DNA of 64,000 nt from Eubacteriales bacterium (GCA_030537525.1 JAUNVU010000001.1:74142-138141); one strand, 5' to 3'. Counted from the stretch's first letter, positions 38,453 through 48,525 are shown. Program-made: numbers and translations. The notes: a model not told the origin generated them from the sequence alone.

Positions 38453-39280
38453 ATGTCTAAATCATTTAAACCAACCTCTCCCGCCATTCGCCAAATGACT
38501 GTTGCTGATTTTTCAAAGATTAGTAAGAAGGCGCCAGAAAAGGCTCTTTTGAAATCAAGAAAGCAGAAAGCAGGCCGTAACCACTACGGTAGAATCACAG
38601 TCAGACATCGCGGTGGCGGCAACAGACGCCATATCAGACAAATCGACTGGCTGCGCAAGAAGGATGATGTGCCAGCTAAGGTTGCGGCAATCGAATATGA
38701 TCCCAACCGCAGTGCGCGTATTGCCCTACTCCATTATGCAGATGGGGCCAAGTCTTACATCCTCGCCCCAGAGGGTCTAGAAGTTGGTATGTCAGTGCTT
38801 TCAGGCGATGCTGTTGATCCAGTAGTTGGTAACGCAATGCCACTCAGGAGTATTCCCGTTGGCTCAACTGTACACAATGTTGAGATGCAGCCAGGTCAGG
38901 GCGCCAAAATTGTCCGCTCAGCCGGTACGGGTGCGCAATTAATGGCTAAGGAAGGCCGCTATGCTCAACTCAGATTGCCTTCAGGTGAATATCGTCTCAT
39001 TTTGCAGGACTGCCGCGCGACTATTGGTTGGGTTGGCAATAGCGAACATGAGAATATCACCATCGGTAAGGCTGGTCGCAAGCGTCATCTAGGTCGTCGT
39101 CCGCATGTCCGTGGTAAGGCCATGAACCCAGTCGATCACCCGCATGGTGGTGGTGAGGGTAGAAACCCAATTGGTATGCCGTCACCTTTGACTCCTTGGG
39201 GCAAGCCAACCCTTGGCAAGAAGACACGTAAGAAGAACAAGCTTTCGAACCGCTTTATCGTCCGCAGACGTAAGAAATAA
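38453..39280 (+). CDS. rplB: Ribosomal protein L2
   Basis: This 275-residue protein has canonical L2 motifs: [29 protein letters not shown] near 42-54 and the C-terminal [17 protein letters not shown] near 223-239, with the His needed near the peptidyl-transferase centre. AAAGGAAGG precedes the ATG. Confidence 0.98.
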   Translation: MSKSFKPTSPAIRQMTVADFSKISKKAPEKALLKSRKQKAGRNHYGRITVRHRGGGNRRHIRQIDWLRKKDDVPAKVAAIEYDPNRSARIALLHYADGAKSYILAPEGLEVGMSVLSGDAVDPVVGNAMPLRSIPVGSTVHNVEMQPGQGAKIVRSAGTGAQLMAKEGRYAQLRLPSGEYRLILQDCRATIGWVGNSEHENITIGKAGRKRHLGRRPHVRGKAMNPVDHPHGGGEGRNPIGMPSPLTPWGKPTLGKKTRKKNKLSNRFIVRRRKK

Positions 39281-39291
39281 GGAGACCTAAT

Positions 39292-39573
39292 ATGAGTCGT
39301 TCAACAAAAAAAGGTTATTACGTTCAAGAGGCACTGATGAAGAGAATAGAGGCCATGAATGAGAAAAATGAGCACAAGGTAATAAAGACCTGGTCACGCT
39401 CATCTACAATCTTCCCAGAGATGGTTGGCCATACTATTGCAGTGCATGATGGACGCAAACATGTTCCCGTTTATATCACCGAGGAGATGGTTGGTCATAA
39501 GCTTGGTGAATTTGCACCAACTCGCTTATTCCGTAGCCATGCTCGCTCAGAGAAATCAGCTTCGGCTCGCTAG
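39292..39573 (+). CDS. rpsS: Ribosomal protein S19
   Basis: This 93-residue protein has the S19 core: [42 protein letters not shown]. It sits in the 30S head next to S13. It follows rplB by 11 nt with AAGGAG. Confidence 0.98.
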   Translation: MSRSTKKGYYVQEALMKRIEAMNEKNEHKVIKTWSRSSTIFPEMVGHTIAVHDGRKHVPVYITEEMVGHKLGEFAPTRLFRSHARSEKSASAR

Positions 39574-39584
39574 GAGGTTTTGTA

Positions 39585-40073
39585 GTGAAGACTAAGGTAT
39601 ATTCTAAGCAAGAGCTCCAGGAGAGGCGCGAAGAGATTCTGGCAGCCTACAGGGCTCCTCATAAGAAAAATAAGAAGCTGCGCGTTCTCACTAAGAAAGA
39701 ACGCAAGGAGCTTGGCATCGGCAAAGATTGTGGCAAGGCATCAATTAAGTATGTACGTATTGCACCCTCTAAGGTAAATATTGTCGCCAAGCTGATTCGC
39801 GGCAAAGATCTGCGCGAAGCCAAGGCCATTCTGCAGTATACTCCCAAGGCCGCAGCACCGGTGCTACTCAAGCTCCTGAACTCTGCAGCTGCAAATGCAG
39901 TCAACAATAATGAGCTCAATGAGGACGCTCTCTTTGTATCAGAGCTGACAATCGGTCCAGGTCCTACCATGAAGCGTTGGTTGCCACGTGGTAAGGGTTC
40001 TGCAACCCCTATCCTCAAGCGCTCCAGCAGAATTTGGGTCGTCCTGCGCGAACGTGAAGAAGGAGATAAGTAA
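39585..40073 (+). CDS. rplV: Ribosomal protein L22 with N-terminal extension
   Basis: The L22 core runs from about residue 50 ([15 protein letters not shown]) to the hairpin tip [25 protein letters not shown] that lines the exit tunnel. The 162-residue protein is about 50 longer than usual L22 because of a basic, helical N-terminal extension (1-48). The GTG start has AGGAGG upstream and no nearer start lies before the core, so the extension looks real. The stop overlaps rpsC by one base. Confidence 0.95.
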   Translation: MKTKVYSKQELQERREEILAAYRAPHKKNKKLRVLTKKERKELGIGKDCGKASIKYVRIAPSKVNIVAKLIRGKDLREAKAILQYTPKAAAPVLLKLLNSAAANAVNNNELNEDALFVSELTIGPGPTMKRWLPRGKGSATPILKRSSRIWVVLREREEGDK

Positions 40074-40759
40074 TGGGTCAGAAAATTAATCCGCATGGCA
40101 TGAGAGTCGGCATCATTAAAGATTGGGATGCTCGCTGGTATGCAGATAAGAAAAATTTCGCAACTTTTTTAGTCGAAGATGTCAAGATCAGAGACTACAT
40201 CAAAAAGCAGACAGAACGTGCTGGTGTTTCTAGAATTGAAATTGAGCGCGAAGGTGAAGATAAGTGTGTAGTAACGATCTCAACAGCCAAACCTGGTATG
40301 ATCATCGGTCGTCAGGGGTCAGAGATTGAGGCACTTAAGAAGAAGCTAAACCACATGTTTAAGCGCAACTTCTTCATCAACGTTAAAGAGATTAAGCAGC
40401 CAGATTGTGAAGCTCAGCTAGTTGCTGAAGGTATTGCACGTCAGCTCGAAGAGCGAGTCTCCTTCAGAAGAGCCATCAAGCAGGCCATCGGCCGTGCCAT
40501 GAAGCAAGGTGTTAAGGGCATCAAATGTATGACTTCTGGTCGTCTCGGTGGTGCTGATATAGCACGATCTGAGAGTTACCACGAGGGCACCATCCCTCTG
40601 CATACCTTAAGAGCTGATATCGATTACGGCTTTGCTGAAGCGGCAACTACCTATGGCCGTATTGGTGTGAAGGTCTGGATTTACAAGGGTGAGGTTCTGC
40701 CTGCTGCGAAGACTGAGCAGAAGAAGAGAGATAGGAGGAACGACAATGTTAATGCCTAA
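40073..40759 (+). CDS. rpsC: Ribosomal protein S3
   Basis: This 228-residue protein has start [13 protein letters not shown], a KH domain with [15 protein letters not shown] near 77-91 and the C-terminal [19 protein letters not shown] near 153-171. S3 forms part of the mRNA entry site. It overlaps rplV by one base and rplP by 14 nt. Confidence 0.98.
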   Translation: MGQKINPHGMRVGIIKDWDARWYADKKNFATFLVEDVKIRDYIKKQTERAGVSRIEIEREGEDKCVVTISTAKPGMIIGRQGSEIEALKKKLNHMFKRNFFINVKEIKQPDCEAQLVAEGIARQLEERVSFRRAIKQAIGRAMKQGVKGIKCMTSGRLGGADIARSESYHEGTIPLHTLRADIDYGFAEAATTYGRIGVKVWIYKGEVLPAAKTEQKKRDRRNDNVNA

Positions 40760-41324
40760 ACGCGTCAAATATCGTCGTCAGCATCGTGGCCGCATGAAGG
40801 GTAAGGCCAGCAGAGGTAATTTTGTTGCCTACGGCCAGTACGGTCTACAGGCGCTTGAGCCAAGCTGGATTACAGCAAATCAAATTGAAGCAGCCCGTGT
40901 TGCGATAAACCGTTATCTCCGTCGTGGTGGTACAGTCTGGATTAAGATATTCCCAGATAAATCAGTATCTAAAAAACCAGCTGAAACCAGAATGGGTTCA
41001 GGTAAGGGTTCACCAGACTACTGGGTAGCAGTAGTTAAACCAGGTCGAGTATTATTTGAACTTGCTGGTATCCCTGAGAAAACGGCAAAGGAGGCCTTCC
41101 GCCTTGCGATGCATAAACTTCCTGTTAAATGCAAATTTGTTCGTTCAGATCGTAAGCTGACGAAGGAAGAATATGAGCGCTTCGCCGAGGTGCAGGCTGA
41201 TGTCGTTGAAAGCCTCGAAGCTGCTGATGAGCAGTTAGCCGAACAGCTTGCTGCTGAAGAAGCCGAAACTGAAGGCGCTGAAGAGCCAGTAGCTGAAGCA
41301 GAGGAGGGTGCAGATGAAAATTAA
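40746..41324 (+). CDS. rplP: Ribosomal protein L16 with acidic C-terminal tail
   Basis: Residues 1-135 are typical L16 ([17 protein letters not shown] start, [21 protein letters not shown] near 80-100). L16 helps place the A-site tRNA and is a late-assembling 50S protein. The protein is 192 residues instead of about 140. The extra residues, about 137-192, are acidic and Ala-rich ([23 protein letters not shown] region). ATG 40746 with GGAGG upstream is preferred over the earlier start inside rpsC. It overlaps rpmC by 11 nt. Confidence 0.96.
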   Translation: MLMPKRVKYRRQHRGRMKGKASRGNFVAYGQYGLQALEPSWITANQIEAARVAINRYLRRGGTVWIKIFPDKSVSKKPAETRMGSGKGSPDYWVAVVKPGRVLFELAGIPEKTAKEAFRLAMHKLPVKCKFVRSDRKLTKEEYERFAEVQADVVESLEAADEQLAEQLAAEEAETEGAEEPVAEAEEGADEN

Positions 41325-41517
41325 TGAATTACGTGAAAAGAGCCCATCTGAATTGAATGAGGAGCTGCGTGAACTCAAGGAAGAGTTATTTAAATTACGT
41401 TTCCGTCACGCAACCAGACAGCTGGATAATCCTTTACAGCTTAAAGAAGTTAAACGCCAGATCGCCAGAGTTAAGACAATTCTGCGCGAACAAGAATTAG
41501 CAGAGAAGGTGAGGTAG
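41314..41517 (+). CDS. rpmC: Ribosomal protein L29
   Basis: This 67-residue two-helix protein has [29 protein letters not shown], the L29 pattern. L29 lies at the tunnel exit. The ATG at 41314 has AGGAGG at 41302-41307 inside the tail of rplP. A GTG at 41308 overlaps that SD and is rejected. Confidence 0.97.
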   Translation: MKINELREKSPSELNEELRELKEELFKLRFRHATRQLDNPLQLKEVKRQIARVKTILREQELAEKVR

Positions 41518-41521
41518 CTAA

Positions 41522-41782
41522 ATGGCAGTAGAACGTGCACTGCGTAAGAGCAGAACAGGCATTGTGACCTCGGACAAGATGGATAAGACGGTAGTCGTCT
41601 CTATCACAGAACACGTCCGTCATCCTCTGTATAAGAAGTATATTAAGCGCAGCATTAAGCTCAAGGCGCACGATGAGAATAACGAGTGTGGAATCGGTGA
41701 TACCGTGAGAATCATGGAAACACGTCCGCTCTCCAAGGATAAATGCTGGCGCGTAGTCCGCATCATCGAGAAGGCCAAATAG
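41522..41782 (+). CDS. rpsQ: Ribosomal protein S17
   Basis: This 86-residue OB-fold protein has [16 protein letters not shown] and [19 protein letters not shown], typical S17 blocks. It binds 16S rRNA helix 11 and 20. It lies 4 nt after rpmC. Confidence 0.98.
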   Translation: MAVERALRKSRTGIVTSDKMDKTVVVSITEHVRHPLYKKYIKRSIKLKAHDENNECGIGDTVRIMETRPLSKDKCWRVVRIIEKAK

Positions 41783-41796
41783 AGAAGGAGTAAGGT

Positions 41797-42165
41797 ATGA
41801 TTCAAGTTGAAAGCAATTTAAAATCAGCTGACAATACTGGTGCTCGTCGTCTCTATTGCATCAAGGTTCTGGGCGGCTCAGGCAGACGCTATGCCAATAT
41901 TGGTGACGTCATCGTCTGCTCTGTAAAAGAAGCAACGCCCGGTGGTGTAGTTAAGAAGGGCGACGTAGTCAGAGCAGTTGTAGTAAGAACTAAGAAGGGC
42001 GTTAGAAGACGAGATGGCTCTAGCATTCGCTTTGATGAGAATGCCGCAGTTATTCTCAAGGAAGATGGTACCCCACAAGGCACCCGTATCTTTGGCCCAA
42101 TCGCTCGTGAGCTCCGTGAGAAGAATTATATGAAGATTCTGTCTTTGGCGCCCGAGGTTCTGTAG
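41797..42165 (+). CDS. rplN: Ribosomal protein L14
   Basis: This 122-residue protein starts [27 protein letters not shown] and ends [20 protein letters not shown], standard L14. It sits at the subunit interface and contacts L19. AGAAGGAG precedes the ATG. Confidence 0.98.
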   Translation: MIQVESNLKSADNTGARRLYCIKVLGGSGRRYANIGDVIVCSVKEATPGGVVKKGDVVRAVVVRTKKGVRRRDGSSIRFDENAAVILKEDGTPQGTRIFGPIARELREKNYMKILSLAPEVL

Positions 42166-42176
42166 GAGGATAAGAG

Positions 42177-42518
42177 ATGAAAGTACATGTAAAAGTAAAC
42201 GACAACGTCTATGTCCTCTCAGGTAAGGACAAGGGCAAGAGCGGCAAGGTTTTAAGAGTCGTTCCAGAGAAAAATAGAGTGTTTGTCGAAGGTGTCAACA
42301 TCGTTACCAAACACAAGCGACCTGATCAGCGCAATAATACTGGTGGCATTATTCACCAGGAGGCCTCAATTAATGCCAGTAATGTCATGCTGGTTTGCCC
42401 CAAGTGCAAGCGACCAGCCAAGACTGGCCGAAAATTTAACACTGAGGGTGAGAAGGTACGCTACTGTAAGGCATGCGATGCAACTATCGATGTTATTAAC
42501 AGAGCTAAGAACAGGTAG
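42177..42518 (+). CDS. rplX: Ribosomal protein L24
   Basis: This 113-residue protein has a KOW motif ([20 protein letters not shown]) and the L24 C-terminal domain with a CPKCKRPAK...RYCKAC zinc-ribbon-like pair of CxxC motifs. L24 starts 50S assembly. AGGAGG precedes the ATG. Confidence 0.97.
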   Translation: MKVHVKVNDNVYVLSGKDKGKSGKVLRVVPEKNRVFVEGVNIVTKHKRPDQRNNTGGIIHQEASINASNVMLVCPKCKRPAKTGRKFNTEGEKVRYCKACDATIDVINRAKNR

Positions 42519-42526
42519 GAGGAAGT

Positions 42527-43066
42527 ATGAATCGCTTACGTGAAAAATATCAAAATGAAGTAGCTTCAGCTCTTCAGGAGAAATTCTCCTACAAGTCGCC
42601 AATGCAGATTCCCAAACTCGAGAAAATTGTTTTGAACATGGGTGTAAACGATGCGCAAGAGAATTCTAAGGCTATAGAAAACTCTGTAAGAGATCTCGGT
42701 GTGATCACAGGTCAGAAGGCCATTGTCACCAAGGCAAAGAAGTCTATTGCAAACTTCCGTGTTCGTGAAGGCATGAATGTCGGCTGTAAGGTAACCCTGC
42801 GAGGAGACAGAATGTATGAGTTCCTCGACAAGCTGATTTCTATTTCTCTGCCACGAGTTCGTGACTTCAGAGGTTGTAACCCAAATTCATTTGATGGTCG
42901 CGGTAACTACGCGATGGGTGCTAAAGAACAGCTGATCTTTCCTGAAATCGACTACGATAGCATCGACAAGATTCGTGGTATGGATATCGTAATTGTTACT
43001 ACTGCTAGCAATGACGAAGAAGCACGCGCACTGCTTGAGCTACTCGGCATGCCATTCAGAAAGTAG
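42527..43066 (+). CDS. rplE: Ribosomal protein L5
   Basis: This 179-residue protein has [20 protein letters not shown], the L5 pattern, and the C-terminal block [24 protein letters not shown]5 binds 5S rRNA and P-site tRNA. AGGAGG precedes the ATG. Confidence 0.98.
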   Translation: MNRLREKYQNEVASALQEKFSYKSPMQIPKLEKIVLNMGVNDAQENSKAIENSVRDLGVITGQKAIVTKAKKSIANFRVREGMNVGCKVTLRGDRMYEFLDKLISISLPRVRDFRGCNPNSFDGRGNYAMGAKEQLIFPEIDYDSIDKIRGMDIVIVTTASNDEEARALLELLGMPFRK

Positions 43067-43077
43067 AGGAGGCAAAA

Positions 43078-43263
43078 ATGGCTAAAAAATCGATGATCGT
43101 CAAGGCCAATAGGCCTCAGAAATTCTCAACTCGCAGACATAACAGATGTCAGCTATGTGGTCGTCCACATGCTTTTATTCGCAAGTATGGCATCTGCAGA
43201 CTCTGTTTCCGCGAACTAGCACACAAGGGTCAGATCCCTGGTGTCCGCAAGGCAAGCTGGTAG
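43078..43263 (+). CDS. rpsZ: Ribosomal protein S14, zinc-binding type (type Z)
   Basis: This 61-residue short S14 has two CxxC motifs (CQLCGRP and CRLCFRE near 24-43) that bind zinc, and the C-terminal end [11 protein letters not shown]. This short zinc form is typical of many Bacillota. AGAGGAGG precedes the ATG. Confidence 0.98.
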   Translation: MAKKSMIVKANRPQKFSTRRHNRCQLCGRPHAFIRKYGICRLCFRELAHKGQIPGVRKASW

Positions 43264-43278
43264 AAAAGGAGTAAGATC

Positions 43279-43677
43279 ATGCAAATTACTGATCCTATCG
43301 CAGATATGCTGACTCGTATTCGCAATGCTGGCCGCGCTGGTCATGAGACCTGCACGGTACCTGCTTCGAATCTCAAACGCGAGATTGCGCGCATTCTCAA
43401 GGCTGAAGGCTTTATCACAGACTACAGCGAAGAGGAAGATAACAAGCAAGGCATCATTACTATTGAGCTGAAATATATGGAACACTTAAAGCCTGTAATC
43501 GCAGGCCTTAAGCGAATCTCGAAGCCTGGTCTTCGGGTCTATGCTGCAGCTAACGAACTCCCAGAAGTACTCGGTGGTCTGGGCATCGCCATCATTTCGA
43601 CCTCGAAAGGTCTAATGACAGACAAGGAAGCACGTAAGGCCGGAGTCGGTGGAGAAGTGCTAGCTTTCGTCTGGTAA
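43279..43677 (+). CDS. rpsH: Ribosomal protein S8
   Basis: This 132-residue protein has [19 protein letters not shown] and the C-terminal block [32 protein letters not shown]8 is a primary 16S binder and in enterobacteria represses the spc operon. An S8-type mRNA site was not searched. AAAGGAG precedes the ATG. Confidence 0.98.
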   Translation: MQITDPIADMLTRIRNAGRAGHETCTVPASNLKREIARILKAEGFITDYSEEEDNKQGIITIELKYMEHLKPVIAGLKRISKPGLRVYAAANELPEVLGGLGIAIISTSKGLMTDKEARKAGVGGEVLAFVW

Positions 43678-43688
43678 TACTCTGAAAA

Positions 43689-43702
43689 GGCAGCATGCTG
43701 CC
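43689..43702. repeat. 14-bp perfect palindrome between rpsH and rplF
   Basis: GGCAGCATGCTGCC is its own reverse complement, forming a 5-bp hairpin with a CATG loop in RNA. No T tract follows directly. It is the second intercistronic palindrome in this operon. Confidence 0.55.
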
Positions 43703-43728
43703 AAAATCTTAAGAGCAAAGGAGAAATT

Positions 43729-44271
43729 ATGTCCCGAATTGGTAAAAAACCGATCACCATCCCAGCTGGAGTAGAAGTTAAGCTCCAGGATGGCGTTATG
43801 GAGGTCAAGAAAGGACAGATCGTAGTCACTGAGAAGATTCACCCCGATATGCAGGTGCAGATTGAAAACAATGTCATTACGGTCTCACGTCCATCAGATT
43901 CCAAGCTTCACAGATCACTCCACGGTCTAACTAGAAGCCTAATCAATAATATGGTAGTTGGCGTTAATGAGAGCTTTAAGAAGGTTCTTGAAGTCAACGG
44001 TATTGGTTATCGTGCGGCCCTCGAAGGCACTGAGCTAGTTCTCACTGTTGGACTGTCGCATCCCGTCAGGATTCCACAGCCAGAGGGTATCACATTCGAA
44101 GTACCTAAACAGAGCCAGATCATCGTATCTGGAGCTAATAAGCAAGTCGTCGGTGAAACAGCCGCGAAAATCCGTGCAGTGCGTCCACCAGAGCCTTATA
44201 AGGGTAAGGGTATCAAGTATGATTACGAGACTATCCGCCTTAAGGAAGGCAAGACTGGTGCAGCTAAATAG
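43729..44271 (+). CDS. rplF: Ribosomal protein L6
   Basis: This 180-residue protein has two similar L6 domains, starting SRIGKKPITIPAGVEV and ending RPPEPYKGKGIKYDYETIRLKEGK. It lies near the sarcin-ricin loop. AAAGGAG precedes the ATG. Confidence 0.98.
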   Translation: MSRIGKKPITIPAGVEVKLQDGVMEVKKGQIVVTEKIHPDMQVQIENNVITVSRPSDSKLHRSLHGLTRSLINNMVVGVNESFKKVLEVNGIGYRAALEGTELVLTVGLSHPVRIPQPEGITFEVPKQSQIIVSGANKQVVGETAAKIRAVRPPEPYKGKGIKYDYETIRLKEGKTGAAK

Positions 44272-44286
44272 GGGGCGTGAATAGAT

Positions 44287-44646
44287 ATGATTAAGAAAGT
44301 TTCAAGAAATTTAATCCGTCGGCGTAAGCACGCCCGTACTCGCAAGTTCATGAGCGGTACACCAGAGCGTCCTCGTTTGACAGTATTTCGTAGCAACAAG
44401 CATGTATACGCTCAGATCATAGATGATTTGAATGCTAAGACTTTAGTTGCAGCCTCCAGTCTGGAGAAAGAAATTAATGCGAAGACTAATAATCTGGAAA
44501 CGGCTGCCAAAGTCGGTAAATTATTGGCAGAACGTGCTGTTGCCCAGGGTATTGAAGAGGTAGTGTTCGACCGTTCAGGTTATATCTACCATGGACGTAT
44601 TGCCGCTCTCGCAGAAGCCTGCCGAGAAGCTGGTCTGAAATTTTAG
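44287..44646 (+). CDS. rplR: Ribosomal protein L18
   Basis: This 119-residue protein has [24 protein letters not shown] and [26 protein letters not shown], standard L18. L18 binds 5S rRNA with L5. The sequence before the ATG (GGGGGCG) provides the SD. Confidence 0.98.
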   Translation: MIKKVSRNLIRRRKHARTRKFMSGTPERPRLTVFRSNKHVYAQIIDDLNAKTLVAASSLEKEINAKTNNLETAAKVGKLLAERAVAQGIEEVVFDRSGYIYHGRIAALAEACREAGLKF

Positions 44647-44660
44647 TGAGGAGGCACGAT

Positions 44661-45251
44661 ATGGCAGAGCTAGAGAGAAAAGATCTACAAGAAGAAAATC
44701 GTGAGCAGCGTGGCCGTGGCCGTCGTGGCCGTGGTGAGCGTAGAGGTCGTGATCGCGATCGTCGCGAACGCCCAGATGACAAGTTTAAGGAACGCGTTAT
44801 TCACATAGGTCGTGTCGCCAAGACAGTTAAGGGTGGTCGTAACTTCCGCTTTACCGCACTAGTTATTGTCGGTGATGGTGAAGGTCAGGTCGGTAAGGGC
44901 CTTGGAAAGGCAGCTGAGATACCCGATGCAATTCGCAAGGGAATTGAAGATGCAAAGAAGAATTTAGTTAAAGTTCCAATTTCAGGCACGACTATACCTC
45001 ACCCAGTTACTGGTCACTTCGGTGCTGGACGAGTCATGCTAAGACCTGCACCAGAAGGTACAGGTGTTATTGCAGGTGGTCCAGTGCGTGCAATTTGTGA
45101 ATTAGCAGGCCTATCTGACATTGTTACCAAGTCACTTGGTACTTCCAATGCTAACAATATGGCTAATGCTGCAATTGAGGGTCTTAAGAGTCTCAATTCA
45201 CCCGAGATGGTTGCCAGAAAACGTGGCAAATCCGTCGAGGAAATCATCTAG
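44661..45251 (+). CDS. rpsE: Ribosomal protein S5 with Arg/Gly-rich N-terminal extension
   Basis: The S5 core begins near residue 42 ([23 protein letters not shown]) and carries the S5 double-stranded RNA-binding and C-terminal domains ([15 protein letters not shown]). S5 acts in decoding accuracy. The 196-residue protein is about 30 longer than usual because of a charged N-terminus containing [23 protein letters not shown] 44661 has AGGAGG 10 nt upstream. The GTG at 44646 overlaps the rplR stop and is rejected. Confidence 0.96.
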   Translation: MAELERKDLQEENREQRGRGRRGRGERRGRDRDRRERPDDKFKERVIHIGRVAKTVKGGRNFRFTALVIVGDGEGQVGKGLGKAAEIPDAIRKGIEDAKKNLVKVPISGTTIPHPVTGHFGAGRVMLRPAPEGTGVIAGGPVRAICELAGLSDIVTKSLGTSNANNMANAAIEGLKSLNSPEMVARKRGKSVEEII

Positions 45252-45259
45252 GAGGAAGC

Positions 45260-45448
45260 ATGGCACAGATTAAAATTACCCTAGTACGCAGCCTGAGCGG
45301 TCGTAAACCCTTGCACATTAAGGTTTGCAAAGCTCTGGGTCTAAATAAGATCCATGATTTCACCATTCAGGAAGACAATCCTGCAACACGCGGCCAGATT
45401 GCTAAAGTAGTGCATCTAGTTGAAGTTGCAGATGTTGAAGGAGCGTAA
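45260..45448 (+). CDS. rpmD: Ribosomal protein L30
   Basis: This 62-residue protein has [28 protein letters not shown] and [15 protein letters not shown], the bacterial L30 pattern. AGGAGG precedes the ATG. Confidence 0.97.
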   Translation: MAQIKITLVRSLSGRKPLHIKVCKALGLNKIHDFTIQEDNPATRGQIAKVVHLVEVADVEGA

Positions 45449-45449
45449 G

Positions 45450-45899
45450 ATGAAATTAAATGAATTAAAACCAACGAAGGGCTCCCGCCCTAAGGCCTGG
45501 CGTAAGGGGCGTGGTCCTGGCTCAGGCAATGGTAAGACAGCTGGTCGCGGTCATAAAGGCCAGAAGGCCAGATCTGGTGGTGGTGTCAGACCTCAGTTTG
45601 AGGGTGGTCAGATGCCTTTATTCCGCAGGATGCCAAAGCGCGGCTTTAACAATAAGCGTTTTGCCAAGGTCTACGCCGAAATCAACGTTGAAGATCTCAA
45701 TAGATTCAACGATGGCGATGTCGTCGACGTACAAATGATCCATGATCAGCGCGTCTTGAGCATTCCCAAGGTAAACGATGGTATTAAGATCCTCGGCCGT
45801 GGCGAGCTCAACCGTAAATTAACCGTTCGTGCAGCTGCCTTTACAAAATCGGCCAAAGAGAAAATTGAAGCGGCCGGAGGCACTGTAGAGGAGGTGTAA
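45450..45899 (+). CDS. rplO: Ribosomal protein L15
   Basis: This 149-residue protein starts [13 protein letters not shown] and has the Gly/Arg-rich [26 protein letters not shown] block near 19-44 of L15. ATG 45450 lies one base after the rpmD stop with AAGGAG upstream. L15 is an early to mid 50S assembly protein. Confidence 0.97.
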   Translation: MKLNELKPTKGSRPKAWRKGRGPGSGNGKTAGRGHKGQKARSGGGVRPQFEGGQMPLFRRMPKRGFNNKRFAKVYAEINVEDLNRFNDGDVVDVQMIHDQRVLSIPKVNDGIKILGRGELNRKLTVRAAAFTKSAKEKIEAAGGTVEEV

Positions 45900-45902
45900 T
45901 CC

Positions 45903-47201
45903 ATGGGTTCCATGTTTAAAACCCTGAGAAACGCTTTCCGCATTGATGACTTGCGCAAGAGAATTGTCTTTACATTCTTTGCCATGTTGATCTACCGCCT
46001 GGGTGCTGCAGTACCAGTCCCAGGCATTAGCGCAACAGCTTTTGCCGCTTTATTCCAACGCTTCGGACAGTTGGGTCAGTTCCTGCAGATTATCTCTGGA
46101 ACAGGTGGATTCCGAGCAGTATCGATATTCTCGCTAGGTATCCAGCCATACATCAACGCATCTATTATCATGCAGTTGTTGACCGTAGCTATACCTTATC
46201 TTGAGAGATTGTCCAAAGAGGGAGAGGTTGGTCGTAAAAAGATCCAACGCATCACCCGCTATGTGACGATCGGTATCGCTCTATTTATGTCCACCATGTA
46301 TTGGACTTATACACGCGAGGCTGCTTCACAGGTCATTCCAGTATGGCTCAGCGCCTTGATCGTCATCGGTAGCTTTACTGCAGGATCAGCTTTTATCATG
46401 TGGCTTGGTGAGCAGATTAATGACAAGGGTATCGGCAACGGTATCTCTGTACTCATCTTCATAGGTATTGTTTCGAGACTGCCTTCGATGCTTCAAGCCC
46501 TTTATTATTCATTCCTCAATTGGCAGGCGATGAAGAACAGTGTATTGGCTATTTTGCTGACACTTCTCGTTGTAGTCGTTTTTGTCGGAATCATTGCTCT
46601 TGTCGTCTATATTCAGAGTGCAGAGCGCAAGATTCCAGTACAGTACGCCAAGCGTGTTGTCGGTCGTAAGATTTACGGTGGTCAGGCTTCATACTTGCCA
46701 ATTAAGGTCAATCAATCTGGTGTTCTCCCTGTCATTTTCGCCCTACAGTTGATGATTATGCCATCGCTTTTGATCAATCTATTTGGCGGTACGGGTAAGG
46801 TTGCACAGTGGTTCAACACCTTCAACGAAAATCCGCTTTACTATCTGTTCTATGGATTGTTCATCATTGGCTTCACTTTCTTTTACTCCTCGATTAACTT
46901 TAATCCACAGGATATAGCCAATAACATCCAGAAGAACGGTGGCTTCATCCCAGGAATACGTCCAGGTCGTCCAACCGTCGACTTCATCCGCGGTACGGCG
47001 CACAGACTGACCTGGTTTGAATCAGTATTCCTTGTCTTCATTGTATTACTACCAAGTTTCCTCAGCCTGGTGACGAAAACTTCATCGGCATTGTGGTTTG
47101 GCGGTACGGGTGTCTTGATTGTCGTCGGTGTCGCGATGGACATCGTGAATCAGTTAGAGGCACAGATGCTAATGCGTCACTACAAGGGATTCCTAGACTA
47201 G
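45903..47201 (+). CDS. secY: Protein translocase subunit SecY
   Basis: This 432-residue protein has ten predicted membrane helices, the plug region PGISATAFAALFQ after TM1 and the loop NGISVLIFIGIVSRLPS near 185-200. SecY forms the channel for secreted and membrane proteins. It is the last gene of the S10-spc run; a terminator follows. AGGAGG precedes the ATG. Confidence 0.98.
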   Translation: MGSMFKTLRNAFRIDDLRKRIVFTFFAMLIYRLGAAVPVPGISATAFAALFQRFGQLGQFLQIISGTGGFRAVSIFSLGIQPYINASIIMQLLTVAIPYLERLSKEGEVGRKKIQRITRYVTIGIALFMSTMYWTYTREAASQVIPVWLSALIVIGSFTAGSAFIMWLGEQINDKGIGNGISVLIFIGIVSRLPSMLQALYYSFLNWQAMKNSVLAILLTLLVVVVFVGIIALVVYIQSAERKIPVQYAKRVVGRKIYGGQASYLPIKVNQSGVLPVIFALQLMIMPSLLINLFGGTGKVAQWFNTFNENPLYYLFYGLFIIGFTFFYSSINFNPQDIANNIQKNGGFIPGIRPGRPTVDFIRGTAHRLTWFESVFLVFIVLLPSFLSLVTKTSSALWFGGTGVLIVVGVAMDIVNQLEAQMLMRHYKGFLD

Positions 47202-47208
47202 GAACCTC

Positions 47209-47236
47209 AACCCCGAGCAATGCTCGGGGTTTTTTC
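47209..47236 (+). terminator. Rho-independent terminator after secY
   Basis: CCCCGAGC (47211-47218) pairs with GCTCGGGG (47222-47229), followed by six or more Ts. It ends the S10-spc superoperon, so adk and map are not part of it here. Confidence 0.93.
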
Positions 47237-47248
47237 TTAGGAGAAACT

Positions 47249-48487
47249 ATGAATATTAGTTCAGACTATAAGTTGGCAAATGTGCAGGCCCTGATTCAAG
47301 AGCTAGAGCCAAAATATCTAAGTACAGAAGTGGCATTAAAGATAGTTGCCAACTACCGTTTTTTTCATCAGCTACCAGAGCCTGCTTGGACAGAGCTAAA
47401 GACAAGGAGGGCTATTAAGGAACGTTTGGAAACTTACGCTCATGTTGAGATTTTGTTTGACTATGAGCCTGGGCTTCTTGCTAGAATTGTCAATCCCAGT
47501 GCAAAGTTGAAAATTCTTTATAGAGCTGACATCGATGCCTTGCCAATAAAAGAGGAGACGGGGCTTGACTTCGCCTCGAAAAATGACGCTATGCATGCTT
47601 GCGGTCACGATGGTCACATCTCTGTTGCCTTGGCTTTGGTAGAGACTATTGCCAGTAATCCTGAAAATTTTTCTAAAGATATCGAGTATTATTTTATCTT
47701 CCAAGCCTCTGAAGAAAATTTGCCCTCTGGTGCGAAAACTCTTATAGAAGATCGCCTATTGGCGAAATTTGGACCATATGAATTAATACTTGGATCTCAT
47801 TTTACACCACAGATAATGGCGGGACAGATTGGTGTTTTACCAAGCGGTCCAGCAACCACGGCTAATGGTTTTTTTAAGGTAAGTATAGAAGGTATATCAG
47901 CACACTCATCACAACCACAAAATGGCAATAACCCGATTCTAATTGCCTGCCAATTGGTTGAGGCTTGGGAACGATTCGCTTTGAATGGCTTTGATCCCAA
48001 GGAATATAGGGTTATGACTATTTGTCAACTGAACTCCGGAACGGTGCAGAATCAAATTCCAGCAAGGGCAGAGGTAGCTGGCAGCATTAGAGTATTGAAT
48101 TCTGAAACAGAAGAGAAGCTGATCACTGGTATGGCAAGACTTGCCAAGGGTATTGCGGTCACTAATGACGCCGAGATAAGCTTTAGATATCAGCCAGGTC
48201 ACCCCGCTGTTCATAACGACTCTAGGATTCGAGAAAAAATCATAGCTTATCTTGAGTCGAATAGTGCTAGTCACGAGTTTATTCTAGAGGATTTCTGGTC
48301 TGCATCAGAGGACTTCTCTTATTATCAAGAGCTAGCTCCTGTTTACTATATCCACCTAGGTTCTGCTAAAGATTCTGAGGCCATGAAATATTCCAATCAT
48401 CATCCGAAGTTTCTAATTGATCCAAAGGGTTTGATCATGGCTGCAGAATTTTGGGCTGGCTTTCTCGCGAATTTAGATTTGTCTTAA
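47249..48487 (+). CDS. M20 family amidohydrolase
   Basis: This 412-residue metal-dependent peptidase-like enzyme has the M20D motifs: YRADIDALPIKEE near 91-103, HACGHDGH near 114-121, SEENLPSGAK near 155-164 and the lid domain region NGFFKVSIEGISAHSSQPQNG near 207-227. The pattern resembles hippurate hydrolase or N-acyl amino acid deacylases. The substrate is unknown. ATG 47249 has TAGGAG 6 nt upstream. It is not part of the secY operon, being behind the terminator, though readthrough is possible. Confidence 0.85.
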   Translation: MNISSDYKLANVQALIQELEPKYLSTEVALKIVANYRFFHQLPEPAWTELKTRRAIKERLETYAHVEILFDYEPGLLARIVNPSAKLKILYRADIDALPIKEETGLDFASKNDAMHACGHDGHISVALALVETIASNPENFSKDIEYYFIFQASEENLPSGAKTLIEDRLLAKFGPYELILGSHFTPQIMAGQIGVLPSGPATTANGFFKVSIEGISAHSSQPQNGNNPILIACQLVEAWERFALNGFDPKEYRVMTICQLNSGTVQNQIPARAEVAGSIRVLNSETEEKLITGMARLAKGIAVTNDAEISFRYQPGHPAVHNDSRIREKIIAYLESNSASHEFILEDFWSASEDFSYYQELAPVYYIHLGSAKDSEAMKYSNHHPKFLIDPKGLIMAAEFWAGFLANLDLS

Positions 48488-48525
48488 ATTCTCTGGCATA
48501 GCTAGTCAAGTTTAACGTGTTTTTG

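Noticed and set aside
40689-40745. Longer L16 starting inside rpsC
   Set aside because: The MLMPKR start at 40746 matches the family and has GGAGG upstream; the earlier start does not.
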